DNA of 6,131 nucleotides from Candidatus Fermentibacterota bacterium (GCA_030607835.1 JAUWJE010000126.1:1-6131); one strand, 5' to 3'. Numbered from the stretch's first letter, positions 1 through 6,076 are shown. The notes: generated by a model from the sequence alone, not told the origin. Program-made: numbers and translations.

Positions 1-1
1 T

Positions 2-538
2 GAATCACTTGCGGTTGTGCTGCACAGATCCGCTTCCAGAGGAGTTGCATCAGCCCGCGAGAGGCTTGCGACCAATGCGGGTATCCTCGCGAGGGGTGCC
101 AGCATGATATTAAGAACCCAGCTTCATGAGATGCAAACACTTGAGAACTGGCTCCTGAAACATGTTCAGAATAAGCTCTCTTATGCGTCAGGAAGACTTA
201 ACAGAACTGGATTGTCCCTTGAAAAAGCAATTATCGCAGGTTTGTCAGATCGAAGAGAAAGAGAGCTCCATTCCCTGTCAGAACGACTGATCTTCTCCGT
301 TTCCGGAAAACTGAATACCTGCTCCATGCAGCTGGACAGTCTTGATGCGGTAATAACAGGGAATAACCCGGAAAGACTGTACAGAAGAGGATGGAGCACT
401 GTAAGAGACAAAAATGGAACTCTGATCAAAACTGTCAAAAACGTTAAAATACATGATGAGATTGAGATATCATTCAGGGACGGATCCATAAGTGCCGAGG
501 CAAAGAGGATTATCCCGGAGAGGACTCACAATGACTGA
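2..538 (+). CDS. xseA: Exodeoxyribonuclease VII large subunit, 3' part (partial)
   Basis: This is the C-terminal 178 residues of the large, catalytic subunit of exonuclease VII, which degrades single-stranded DNA into oligonucleotides in the cytoplasm. The frame is open from the window edge (first whole codon at position 2), so the GTG at 17 is an internal codon, not a start. The long Leu/Arg/Glu-rich helical stretch matches the coiled-coil region that carries XseB subunits in this family. The end shows the family's C-terminal element: 'LYRRGWSTVRDKNGTLIKT', then a V-K-x-x-D segment and 'ISFRDGSISAEA', equivalent to the usual RGY-x-I-V-R-D-x-x-G ... G-D-x-L-x-I-x-x-x-D-G pattern. The N-terminal OB-fold and most of the catalytic domain lie outside the window. 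The gene overlaps xseB by 8 bp (ATGACTGA), which suggests translational coupling. Confidence 0.93.
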   Translation, partial: ESLAVVLHRSASRGVASARERLATNAGILARGASMILRTQLHEMQTLENWLLKHVQNKLSYASGRLNRTGLSLEKAIIAGLSDRRERELHSLSERLIFSVSGKLNTCSMQLDSLDAVITGNNPERLYRRGWSTVRDKNGTLIKTVKNVKIHDEIEISFRDGSISAEAKRIIPERTHND

Positions 539-764
539 GAAAAACACAGGAGATAAAACATCATACGAGGATTATCTTGAGGAACTGACAAGCCTGGTGG
601 ATGAAATTGGAAGAGATGACTGCCCTGTAGACCAGCTTGAGATAAAAGTGCGCAGAGCCGCAGATCTTATTCGAAAACTCAGGGAAAGACTAACCTCCAC
701 GGAAACTACAGTGCAGGAGGTTTTAAAGGAGCTGGAAAATGACAGAAAGGTCGATCAGGAGTGA
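531..764 (+). CDS. xseB: Exodeoxyribonuclease VII small subunit
   Basis: This 77-residue acidic helical protein is the small subunit of exonuclease VII; several copies bind the coiled coil of XseA and are needed for activity. Residues 12-70 follow the XseB pattern: 'SYEDYLEELTSLVDEI', a D-x-P-V-D-Q-L turn in place of the common L-P-L-E-x-A, and then a second long helix rich in Arg, Leu and Glu. The length is usual for the family (about 60-85). The start at 531 is chosen because GGAGAGGA lies at 517-524, six bases upstream, and because it gives the classical ATG/TGA overlap with xseA; the in-frame GTG at 492 would add 13 unrelated residues from within xseA. The 3' end overlaps the 3' end of the opposing glycosyltransferase gene by 10 bp. 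Confidence 0.92.
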   Translation: MTEKNTGDKTSYEDYLEELTSLVDEIGRDDCPVDQLEIKVRRAADLIRKLRERLTSTETTVQEVLKELENDRKVDQE

Positions 765-1768
765 TTTAGAATCCTCTCAATGATATTGATAACTTCTGCC
801 GGATCTGCTCCTTCAGGAGCGTAGAGAACTTCTGATCCATCCGACAGGGGTGCAAATCTTTCCCGATTATTCACTCTGAACATAGCTATCACAGGAACTG
901 AAAGGGCTGATGCTACATGCATAGGACCGTTATCCGCCGAGATGAATGCTCGAAGCCCGGCAATTCTGTCTATCATTCCGGTAATCGTCAGTTCAGGCAT
1001 TACTTCTGCATCGTAATTCCGTCCCAGATATTCAGCAGTATCCTTCTCTTCCCGGCTTCCCCAGTAAAGCTCCAGATGAATCCTGCCGGATATCATCTTG
1101 ACCAGCTTCTCCATCAGATCCTGAGGGTACTTCTTTATCCCGCTTGCGCCGACATGGAGTCCGACAGCATCCCTTTTTTCTGATTGACGGCTTATGAGGA
1201 ACGGCGGTGACCACGCAGGCCACCTGTCCCAGACACTTCCAAGACTGTGCAGAGCACGGCTTTCATGCCATTCAGGAAGAGGTGCTGGTACAGTATGGGT
1301 GTACCACTCATCGTTGTTTTTTCCGGTTGAAGTGCTTATTCGGCAGTTTGATCCTGACATGGCTGCGGACACGGCTCCGGACAGGGAGAATGAATGAGGA
1401 TGAGCAGCATCAATTGCCACATCGTATGAAAATTTGCGCAGATCTCTTACAAGTCGTACAAATTTCCAGGGATTTCTTATCTGACCCTTCTTGTCTACTC
1501 CAATTACACTGTATCCCTGGTTTTCCAGCAATTCCGAAAACACATCACTGGCCAGAATTTCAAGATTTGCTTTGGGAAACCTTTCCTTTATGCTACGCAA
1601 CAGCGGTTCGAGCAGAACAAGATTTCCCAGTCTGTTATCAGTTCTGATTACAAGTATTGAGGATGGATCTGAAGGCAGTTCAGTCTTCCTGCTCGAAGTG
1701 AGAACAGCACAAAGCAACCCGGAGAGACACTTTCTGCCCCGCCGCTCAATTTGCTTTATCAGCGCCAT
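755..1768 (-). CDS. Glycosyltransferase family 9 (heptosyltransferase-like) protein
   Basis: This 337-residue protein belongs to GT9, the family of the LPS heptosyltransferases WaaC and WaaF, which transfer sugars from nucleotide donors onto glycolipids at the inner face of the cytoplasmic membrane. The N-terminal Rossmann half starts at about residue 38 ('ILVIRTDNRLGNLVLLEPLL', 38-57). The second half contains 'VGLHVGASGIKKYP' (202-215), matching the family's H-x-G-A ... K-x-W/Y-P segment, and 'SADNGPMHVASALSVPVIAM' (277-296), the diagnostic donor-site motif normally written S-x-D-T/S-G-P-M-H-x-A. About 37 basic and hydrophobic residues precede the catalytic fold and could help membrane attachment. 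The Asp of the usual N-terminal G-D pair, the proposed catalytic base in WaaC (Asp13), is Asn49 here. The start forms TGATG with the miaB stop, with GAAGGA six bases upstream (1780-1775), so translation is probably coupled. The acceptor and donor cannot be named from sequence. Confidence 0.88.
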   Translation of the reverse strand: MALIKQIERRGRKCLSGLLCAVLTSSRKTELPSDPSSILVIRTDNRLGNLVLLEPLLRSIKERFPKANLEILASDVFSELLENQGYSVIGVDKKGQIRNPWKFVRLVRDLRKFSYDVAIDAAHPHSFSLSGAVSAAMSGSNCRISTSTGKNNDEWYTHTVPAPLPEWHESRALHSLGSVWDRWPAWSPPFLISRQSEKRDAVGLHVGASGIKKYPQDLMEKLVKMISGRIHLELYWGSREEKDTAEYLGRNYDAEVMPELTITGMIDRIAGLRAFISADNGPMHVASALSVPVIAMFRVNNRERFAPLSDGSEVLYAPEGADPAEVINIIERILNHS

Positions 1769-3075
1769 CAGATATCCTTCGCTCCGACTGGCTCACCGAA
1801 ATGCGTCCATCCATCGGCTCGTGTAATCCTGACATCAACGAAAGTACCGGGTTCATAATCCGTTCCCTGAAGTATGACCATTCTGTTCCCGCGGGTTCTG
1901 GCTGCCTGCTGATCCGGTCTTTTTGCGTTTCCTGTAACAAGAACGCTGAGAATCCGGGTTTTCAGCTTTCCAGATTTCTCGACCGTTATTCCTCTCTGAA
2001 ACTCCTGAAGGTAGTTAAGTCTCTTAAGGCGTAGCTCTTCAGGTACTACATCACACAGATCAGCTGCGGATGTGCCTGTCCGTTCGCTGTATTTGAACAG
2101 GAAAGCATTGTCATATTTTATCTCATCAAGGAGGGAAACAGTTTTCTGAAAATCCTCCTCGGACTCCCCCGGAAAACCTGTAATGATATCCGTTGTCAGT
2201 ACTATTTCAGGAATCGCATTTCTGAGCATTCTAATCTTCTCAAGATACTCATCAACTGTATAGCCACGATTCATCATGTGCAGAATTCCGTCACTGCCTG
2301 ACTGAACAGGAAGATGAAGATGGTTGCAGATATTGTCCTTCGAAACCATCACTTCAACTGTCTCAATGTTGAAGTCACGTGGATGACTGGTTACGAACCG
2401 TATCCAGGCGGAACCAGCAGCATCGGACGCCTGATCCAGCAGATCGGGGAAAGATGTATCCAGATCATGGTATGAATTGACATTCTGCCCAAGCAGCGTG
2501 ATTTCCCTGTAACCTTTTTCGGAGAGATCTCTTATCTCTTCGATGATTGAATCAGCACTTCTACTCCGTTCCCTTCCTCTTACATAAGGAACGATGCAGT
2601 ATGAACAGAAATTGTTGCATCCCCGCATTATCGTAACAAATGCTCCTGGAAATCTCTTTCTGACCGCATCAATACCGGTATAATCTCCCTCTCGGAACTC
2701 CGCAAGAGCCTGTCTTGTGGAATTATGAATCAATCCGGGTAGATCTTTGTAACAGTCCGGTCCTACAACAAGATCGAGTTTCTGGATTCTGTCCAGAAGA
2801 TCCTGGCCATGCTCCTGTGCTACACAGCCACACAGCACCAGAAGCGGTCCTCCCTGCTTTCTGTCCTGCCACTTTCCACCAAGTTGACAGACTCTTCCGA
2901 GCACTCTTGTTTCGGCGTGCTCTCTAACCGCGCATGATACAAGAAGAATGATGTCAGCTAATTCGGGATTATCAACGTTTGTGAATCCGTCTGCTTCCAG
3001 TATTCCGGCAATGATCTCGGAATCATGCACATTCATCTGGCATCCGTAGACATCCATATAGTAAGTCATGCTCAT
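1768..3075 (-). CDS. miaB: tRNA-2-methylthio-N6-dimethylallyladenosine synthase MiaB
   Basis: This 435-residue radical SAM methylthiotransferase converts i6A37 (made by MiaA) to ms2i6A37 in tRNAs reading UNN codons, using two [4Fe-4S] clusters. Three domains are visible. The N-terminal MTTase domain has its three cluster cysteines at Cys12 ('YGCQMN'), Cys48 ('SCAVREHAETR') and Cys84 ('CGCVAQE'). The radical SAM core has the C-x3-C-x2-C motif at Cys153, Cys157 and Cys160 in 'RGCNNFCSYCIVPYVRGRER'; the C-I-V-P-Y-V-R-G-R-E-R-S-R run is characteristic of MiaB rather than MtaB or RimO. A C-terminal TRAM domain, probably the tRNA-binding part, occupies about 370-432. The length is normal. The upstream gene ends 11 nt away and no strong Shine-Dalgarno lies there; ATG codons occur at residues 1 and 3, so the true start may be either. 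The early Cys12 rules out a much later start. Confidence 0.96.
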   Translation of the reverse strand: MSMTYYMDVYGCQMNVHDSEIIAGILEADGFTNVDNPELADIILLVSCAVREHAETRVLGRVCQLGGKWQDRKQGGPLLVLCGCVAQEHGQDLLDRIQKLDLVVGPDCYKDLPGLIHNSTRQALAEFREGDYTGIDAVRKRFPGAFVTIMRGCNNFCSYCIVPYVRGRERSRSADSIIEEIRDLSEKGYREITLLGQNVNSYHDLDTSFPDLLDQASDAAGSAWIRFVTSHPRDFNIETVEVMVSKDNICNHLHLPVQSGSDGILHMMNRGYTVDEYLEKIRMLRNAIPEIVLTTDIITGFPGESEEDFQKTVSLLDEIKYDNAFLFKYSERTGTSAADLCDVVPEELRLKRLNYLQEFQRGITVEKSGKLKTRILSVLVTGNAKRPDQQAARTRGNRMVILQGTDYEPGTFVDVRITRADGWTHFGEPVGAKDI

Positions 3076-3086
3076 TGTTAAATCGA

Positions 3087-3710
3087 TTATCCCGGCAGGA
3101 TCAGTTCCATTGCCAGAGCGGAGAATACCGGTATCCGGAAATTATCATCAAGGGGAAGATCGAAGAGCTCGGAAAGAGTGGCAACTACCGAACCGACAAG
3201 CAGTGTCATGGGAGTGAGTTTCCAGCCAAATTGCGGTGATAGCCACAGAATTGCAAGACTCGCCAGAAGACATGTATTCAGGGCGGCAAGGCTGCCGGTA
3301 AGAGTCCTGTTGCCGACAAGCTTAATCCTTCCGAAATGTTTACCCACAAGCGCTGCAGCGCTGTCACCAAGGCTGAGGAATACTAAAGCGGCAATCGCAA
3401 TTTCCTGGCGAAAGATGAGGATGGTAAAAGAAGCTGAAGCGAAGACAATTGTAGCAGCCGTCATTCCTCCACTGAGTTCACTCTCCCTCAGCACTTTCCC
3501 GAAAAGACCGAGTATGAAGCTCTTAAAGGGCCTATACCTTGCCTTAAGAATGTCAAAAAGAATAAGAATGACAGAAATGACAGCAAGTGCGCTGGCAAGA
3601 TATATCCTTCCATTCACCGGGTACATCCTGTAAACAAATACCGCAGTAATTGGGATAATAATGGATCCTGTATGGATGGTTTTTCTGATCAGTTCCTCAA
3701 AATATGGCAT
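3087..3710 (-). CDS. SEC59/DGK1/VTE5-type CTP-dependent lipid kinase (polyprenol or diacylglycerol kinase-like)
   Basis: This 207-residue polytopic membrane protein resembles the dolichol kinase/diacylglycerol kinase/phytol kinase family, whose members use CTP to phosphorylate an isoprenoid alcohol or diacylglycerol. Visible motifs are 'ELIRKTIH' (6-13; the usual E-x-x-R-K-x-x-H), 'ELSGGMT' (78-84), 'SLGDSAAALVGKHFGR' (113-128; D-x-A-A-x-x-x-G-x-x-x-G), and 'ELFDLPLDDNFRIP' (181-194; the E-x6-D-D-N-x-x-I-P signature). About six hydrophobic segments surround them. The motif after D-x-A-A is usually K-x-x-E-G-S/T but reads 'NRTLTGS' (134-140), lacking both the Lys and the Glu. The start at 3710 is fixed by the motif beginning at residue 6, although the best upstream purine run (GAGGA at the previous stop) lies about 15 nt away. 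The lipid substrate is not readable; a role in supplying polyprenyl phosphate carriers would suit the neighbouring GT9 gene, but that is inference. Confidence 0.8.
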   Translation of the reverse strand: MPYFEELIRKTIHTGSIIIPITAVFVYRMYPVNGRIYLASALAVISVILILFDILKARYRPFKSFILGLFGKVLRESELSGGMTAATIVFASASFTILIFRQEIAIAALVFLSLGDSAAALVGKHFGRIKLVGNRTLTGSLAALNTCLLASLAILWLSPQFGWKLTPMTLLVGSVVATLSELFDLPLDDNFRIPVFSALAMELILPG

Positions 3711-3728
3711 AAAGAAACTACCGGTTCC

Positions 3729-4808
3729 TCAGAAGCCGACTCCCAGTGACATCCTGTGAGTAGCATCAAGTTCCTGATGGCTGAGATAGGCGTAATCGAG
3801 ATTCACTGGATGATTTAGAAGGCTGAACTTCAGACCAAGCCCAGCTGTCATTGATCCTTCAGAAGAACCAATTCTTAGAGCCACCAGATCTTTTATCAGG
3901 AATTCCGCCCCGATATGAGTGTCAAGACTGATTCCAGAAAAATGATACTGCGCTGAATATTCCCGACCTTCGAATCGAAAATTTCCATCAGCGGCTATAG
4001 TCGCTACCGTCGCAAACTTGGAAAGAGGCCATCTGCCAGCCATACCAAGTTTTACCGTTGGAAGAATGGTTTCAGTACTCCCCGTATTCCAGAACAATTG
4101 GGTCGCGGTGATATCCTGAAGATTCAGGCCAAGTGAAAAAGCTTCCGTTGGGTGCCATTTCGCTCCAAGATCAAGTCCTAAAGCGTAAGCACTGGAACCC
4201 ATCAGGCTCCTCTGTATGATTTTGGCTGAGGCGCCAACAGAGAAATCAGATGAAATATTGCGGGACCATGTGAGATAGAGAGCCCAGTCGACTCCACTTT
4301 CGTATGTTATTCTGTTCTCATCGTAGATGAGTTCCTCGCCTACATCCCAAACCCCGTTACCCTCGGTACCATCGGGATTTGTATCCGTATCGTAATCATC
4401 ATCTCCGGCGTCTCCTGGTTCACCGGTACCATCTACGCCAAATACCCCGTCAGAACCGGTATCGTGATATGAAAGGTTGAGTGTATTTGCAATATCTCCC
4501 ACATCAGTCCTGAATAGACTTGCTCCAAGACCTGTAATACCGTTTGATCTTCCGTAACCCAGATAGTCATACTTTACGATCCCACCGAATCTCTCGGAGT
4601 GCATGAACTGAGCTTCCTGTCCGTCTATTCGGAATAGTCCAGCAGGATTCCAGTATCCCGCAGAGGCATCATCAGCTACAGCACAGAAAGCACCTCCCAT
4701 GGCAAGACCCCTTGCTCCTGCACCAACAGATAGAAATTCACCAGCGTATTTTGCTGCCTGCAAACCGGAAAATCCAAGAAGAAGAACAGGTATCAGTATT
4801 CTGTACAT
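3729..4808 (-). CDS. PorV/PorQ (UPF0164)-family outer-membrane beta-barrel protein
   Basis: This 359-residue protein starts with a Sec signal peptide (about residues 1-19: one Arg, a Leu/Ile/Val core, then G-L-Q-A-A); no lipobox cysteine is present. The mature N-terminus has the signature 'EFLSVGAGARGLAMGGA' (24-40), then 'VADDASAGYWNPAGL' (44-58), typical of PorV/PorQ proteins; FadL-like transporters share the G-A-R-x-x-x-M-G-G-A and W-N-P-A-G-L elements. The remainder is alternating beta-strand sequence ending in Phe ('SLGVGF'), as expected for a barrel handled by the BAM machinery. Residues about 116-165 form a strongly acidic Asp/Gly-rich insert, probably an external loop. In Bacteroidetes PorV is a type IX secretion component; no other T9SS gene is visible here, so secretion is not implied. 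The gene follows the PilZ gene by 11 nt, and its Shine-Dalgarno (AGGATGAG) overlaps the PilZ stop codon. Confidence 0.85.
   Translation of the reverse strand: MYRILIPVLLLGFSGLQAAKYAGEFLSVGAGARGLAMGGAFCAVADDASAGYWNPAGLFRIDGQEAQFMHSERFGGIVKYDYLGYGRSNGITGLGASLFRTDVGDIANTLNLSYHDTGSDGVFGVDGTGEPGDAGDDDYDTDTNPDGTEGNGVWDVGEELIYDENRITYESGVDWALYLTWSRNISSDFSVGASAKIIQRSLMGSSAYALGLDLGAKWHPTEAFSLGLNLQDITATQLFWNTGSTETILPTVKLGMAGRWPLSKFATVATIAADGNFRFEGREYSAQYHFSGISLDTHIGAEFLIKDLVALRIGSSEGSMTAGLGLKFSLLNHPVNLDYAYLSHQELDATHRMSLGVGF
4314..4463 (-). other. Acidic Ca-binding-like insert in the PorV/PorQ-like protein
   Basis: These bases encode residues 116-165 of the outer-membrane protein. The segment is dominated by Asp, Gly, Glu, Asn and Thr, with D-x-D-x-D spacing ('DDDYDTDTNPDGTEGNGVWD', 136-155), like Ca-binding loops of dockerin, EF-hand or thrombospondin type 3 kind. 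Two DGT triplets 20 residues apart (126-128 and 146-148) are encoded by an identical 10-bp sequence (CGGTACCATC on the plus strand, 4364-4373 and 4424-4433, offset exactly 60 bp). This is consistent with a diverged internal duplication. Calcium binding is inferred from composition only. Confidence 0.6.
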
Positions 4809-4819
4809 GCTAACTCATC

Positions 4820-5161
4820 CTAATTGTCTAAAAGGTTAGATGTGTATTCAATGATAGTGGTTCTTCCATCTTCTGAGATCTTCGTGAAAAACAGGCCCAG
4901 TCCGTATGAGCCATCCGAAAGCTGTTCTTCTCTGATAACTACAGCTCTTGCAGGGATCTCATCACCATCATCCACTCGTAACAACAGATCAACTCTTGTC
5001 AACTCACCGATACTTCTGGAACTTACACAGTAAATCCCTGACGCACTGACATTCAACGCGGTTACAGGTAGCACGGGCATATCCTTTGAACTAACAGAAA
5101 GCTGACACCCTAGGCTTGTTCTGAGATAATTTCTCTTTTCAATATCAATATTCTCAGGCAA
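4820..5161 (-). CDS. PilZ-domain protein (putative c-di-GMP receptor)
   Basis: This 113-residue single-domain cytoplasmic protein has both halves of the PilZ c-di-GMP signature: R-x3-R at Arg10 and Arg14 ('KRNYLR') and D/N-x-S-x-x-G at Asn37-Gly42 ('NVSASG'). They are followed by beta-strand sequence typical of the small barrel ('IPARAVVIREEQ', 'GSYGLGLFF'). All ligand-contacting positions of these motifs are kept, so nucleotide binding is plausible; the output partner is unknown because no effector domain is fused. The start is a TTG: the frame is open upstream only to a TAA at 5203-5201 with no in-frame ATG or GTG, an AGGAG lies 7 nt before the TTG, and the next ATG (residue 28) would remove the R-x3-R motif. 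As first gene of the operon it lies directly behind a good promoter. Confidence 0.87.
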   Translation of the reverse strand: MPENIDIEKRNYLRTSLGCQLSVSSKDMPVLPVTALNVSASGIYCVSSRSIGELTRVDLLLRVDDGDEIPARAVVIREEQLSDGSYGLGLFFTKISEDGRTTIIEYTSNLLDN

Positions 5162-5168
5162 ATTACAT

Positions 5169-5173
5169 CTCCT
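5169..5173 (-). promoter_or_regulatory. Shine-Dalgarno AGGAG fixing the TTG start of the PilZ gene
   Basis: On the minus strand the sequence reads AGGAG, seven bases, TTG. An ATG directly abutting the AGGAG (5168-5166) is followed at once by TAA and is too close to the site to be used, so the TTG at 5161 is the supported start. Confidence 0.65.
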
Positions 5174-5212
5174 AGATAACTGTGGGACATCTGTATTTGC
5201 TTATTAAACCCA

Positions 5213-5241
5213 ATGCTACCCCTGAAGTTCCAATTTGTCAA
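5213..5241 (-). promoter_or_regulatory. Sigma70-type promoter for the minus-strand operon
   Basis: On the minus strand a perfect -35 hexamer TTGACA (5241-5236) is followed by a 17-bp spacer and TAGCAT (5218-5213), a 4/6 match to the -10 consensus that keeps T1, A2 and T6. Transcription would start near 5206 and give a leader of about 45 nt before the TTG of the PilZ gene. The position matches the five-gene operon layout. Confidence 0.55.
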
Positions 5242-5277
5242 TATTGCTGCCTTGACTCCATCCTGAAAATACCAGAA

Positions 5278-5305
5278 TTGTCTCAATTATTCCTCTCTGG
5301 ATAAT
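5278..5305 (+). promoter_or_regulatory. Candidate sigma70-type promoter for the Yip1-family gene
   Basis: TTGTCT (5278-5283, 4/6 to the -35 consensus), a 16-bp spacer and GATAAT (5300-5305, 5/6 to the -10 consensus) would start transcription near 5312, about 58 nt before the ATG. The -35 lies inside a small inverted repeat (AATTG TCT CAATT, 5276-5288). The region is AT-rich, so a chance match is possible. Confidence 0.35.
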
Positions 5306-5369
5306 TAATAACTTTCAATATATATTGCAAGTTGAAAAATCTTACATCGAGAATGAAAGGGGACAATAT

Positions 5370-5954
5370 ATGAATTCCTTGATTGAAAAAGTTAAGGAAC
5401 TGCTTACAAAACCAGCTGAATTCTTTGCTAAGGTAAAGGATGAACAGACTACCCTTAAGGAACTTATAATGGGGTATGTCATCTTCCTTGCAGCAATACC
5501 TGCCATCGGAAATTTCATCGGTTACGCAGTTATCGGAAGAAGTATCTTCGGGCACACTGTACGATACCCCATGAAGTATGCTCTTCCCCACGCCATTCTA
5601 TGGTACGCAGCCAGTGTAGCGCTGGTCATCGCAGTTATATTCATCACCCAGAAGCTTTCAACTAACTTTGGCGGAAATGGAGACATCAACGTTGCCGCGC
5701 GTGCTATCGTATACTCCTATACACCTGCATGGGTGGCCGGAGTGTTCTACATTATTCCTGCGCTTTCTGTGATTGCTATGATTGCAGGATTCTACAGCCT
5801 GTATCTTCTCTGGATATCCACTGAAAAGGTTCTTGATATTCCCGAGAGCAAACGGATGACTTTCATGGTTGTGCTGGTAATAGCACTGATCCTTGTTGGT
5901 CTTCTTACCGGTGTGATTGCCAATCTGGCGATGCCGAGTATTCCGGGACTTTAG
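5370..5954 (+). CDS. Yip1-family integral membrane protein
   Basis: This 194-residue protein has a short amphipathic N-terminus with the common Yip1 opening (L-x-x-P-x-x-F-F, here 'LLTKPAEFFAKVKDE', 11-25) and about five hydrophobic helices (roughly 33-55, 72-93, 108-129, 131-150, 165-186). The conserved-looking elements 'YSYTPAWVAGV' (115-125) and 'FYSLYLLWISTEKVLDIPES' (141-160) match bacterial YIP1-domain proteins (Pfam Yip1). Their function in bacteria is essentially unknown; no catalytic residue is apparent. The ATG at 5370 is preferred over the in-frame TTG at 5325 because AAGGGGA (5357-5363) lies six bases upstream and because the family motif starts soon after. The gene is transcribed divergently from the PilZ operon and is followed by another plus-strand gene 122 nt downstream, which may be co-transcribed. 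Confidence 0.8.
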   Translation: MNSLIEKVKELLTKPAEFFAKVKDEQTTLKELIMGYVIFLAAIPAIGNFIGYAVIGRSIFGHTVRYPMKYALPHAILWYAASVALVIAVIFITQKLSTNFGGNGDINVAARAIVYSYTPAWVAGVFYIIPALSVIAMIAGFYSLYLLWISTEKVLDIPESKRMTFMVVLVIALILVGLLTGVIANLAMPSIPGL

Positions 5955-6018
5955 AAAAAAGATATCCGGTAAGACGAAGGATGGACTTTTTGCAACTGAG
6001 ATGAGCAACTGTTATTTC

Positions 6019-6037
6019 TCAAACTGATTCAGTTTGA
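6019..6037. repeat. Perfect 19-bp palindrome (8-bp arms) downstream of the Yip1 gene
   Basis: TCAAACTG-ATT-CAGTTTGA forms an 8-bp perfect stem with a 3-nt loop, followed by TATTTT. It lies 64 nt after the Yip1 stop and 28 nt before the Shine-Dalgarno of the next gene. With only three G-C pairs and a broken T tract it would be a weak intrinsic terminator or attenuator; as DNA it could equally be a binding site for a dimeric regulator of the next gene. Confidence 0.5.
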
Positions 6038-6065
6038 TATTTTACAGAAGCTTTCAATTCCAAAC

Positions 6066-6074
6066 AGGAGGTGA
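6066..6074 (+). promoter_or_regulatory. Near-perfect Shine-Dalgarno of the last gene
   Basis: AGGAGGTGA is a full anti-16S match, with the GGAGG core five bases before the ATG at 6077. It strongly supports that start and suggests the gene is well translated. Confidence 0.8.
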
Positions 6075-6076
6075 CT

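Noticed and set aside
917..1826. Several plus-strand open frames (for example 1207-1647) opposite the GT9 gene
   Set aside because: They lie antisense to a well-supported GT9 gene with intact motifs. Their translations show no family pattern and are Cys/His/Arg-rich, as antisense shadows often are.
3081..3088. The AATCGATT palindrome in the gap between the lipid kinase gene and miaB
   Set aside because: An 8-bp AT-rich palindrome in an 11-nt intergenic gap within an operon is expected by chance. It has neither the length nor the T tract of a terminator.
3178..3633. A 151-codon plus-strand open frame opposite the lipid kinase gene
   Set aside because: It is the antisense of a membrane-protein gene. 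The translation is a low-complexity Arg/Ser/Ala/Leu mix, and the minus strand carries clear kinase-family motifs.
3729..4808. Evidence for a type IX secretion system from the PorV-like gene
   Set aside because: PorV/PorQ-type barrels occur widely in lineages without T9SS. No other Por/Gld component or C-terminal sorting-domain cargo is visible in this window.
5163..5168. A minimal start-stop ORF (ATG-TAA, minus strand) just before the PilZ start
   Set aside because: The ATG abuts the AGGAG, with no spacing for initiation, so it is most likely accidental and not a regulatory leader.
5658..6008. A minus-strand open frame opposite the Yip1 gene
   Set aside because: It fully covers the 3' half of a gene with Yip1-family motifs. 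The translation is His/Asn/Lys-rich and resembles no known family.
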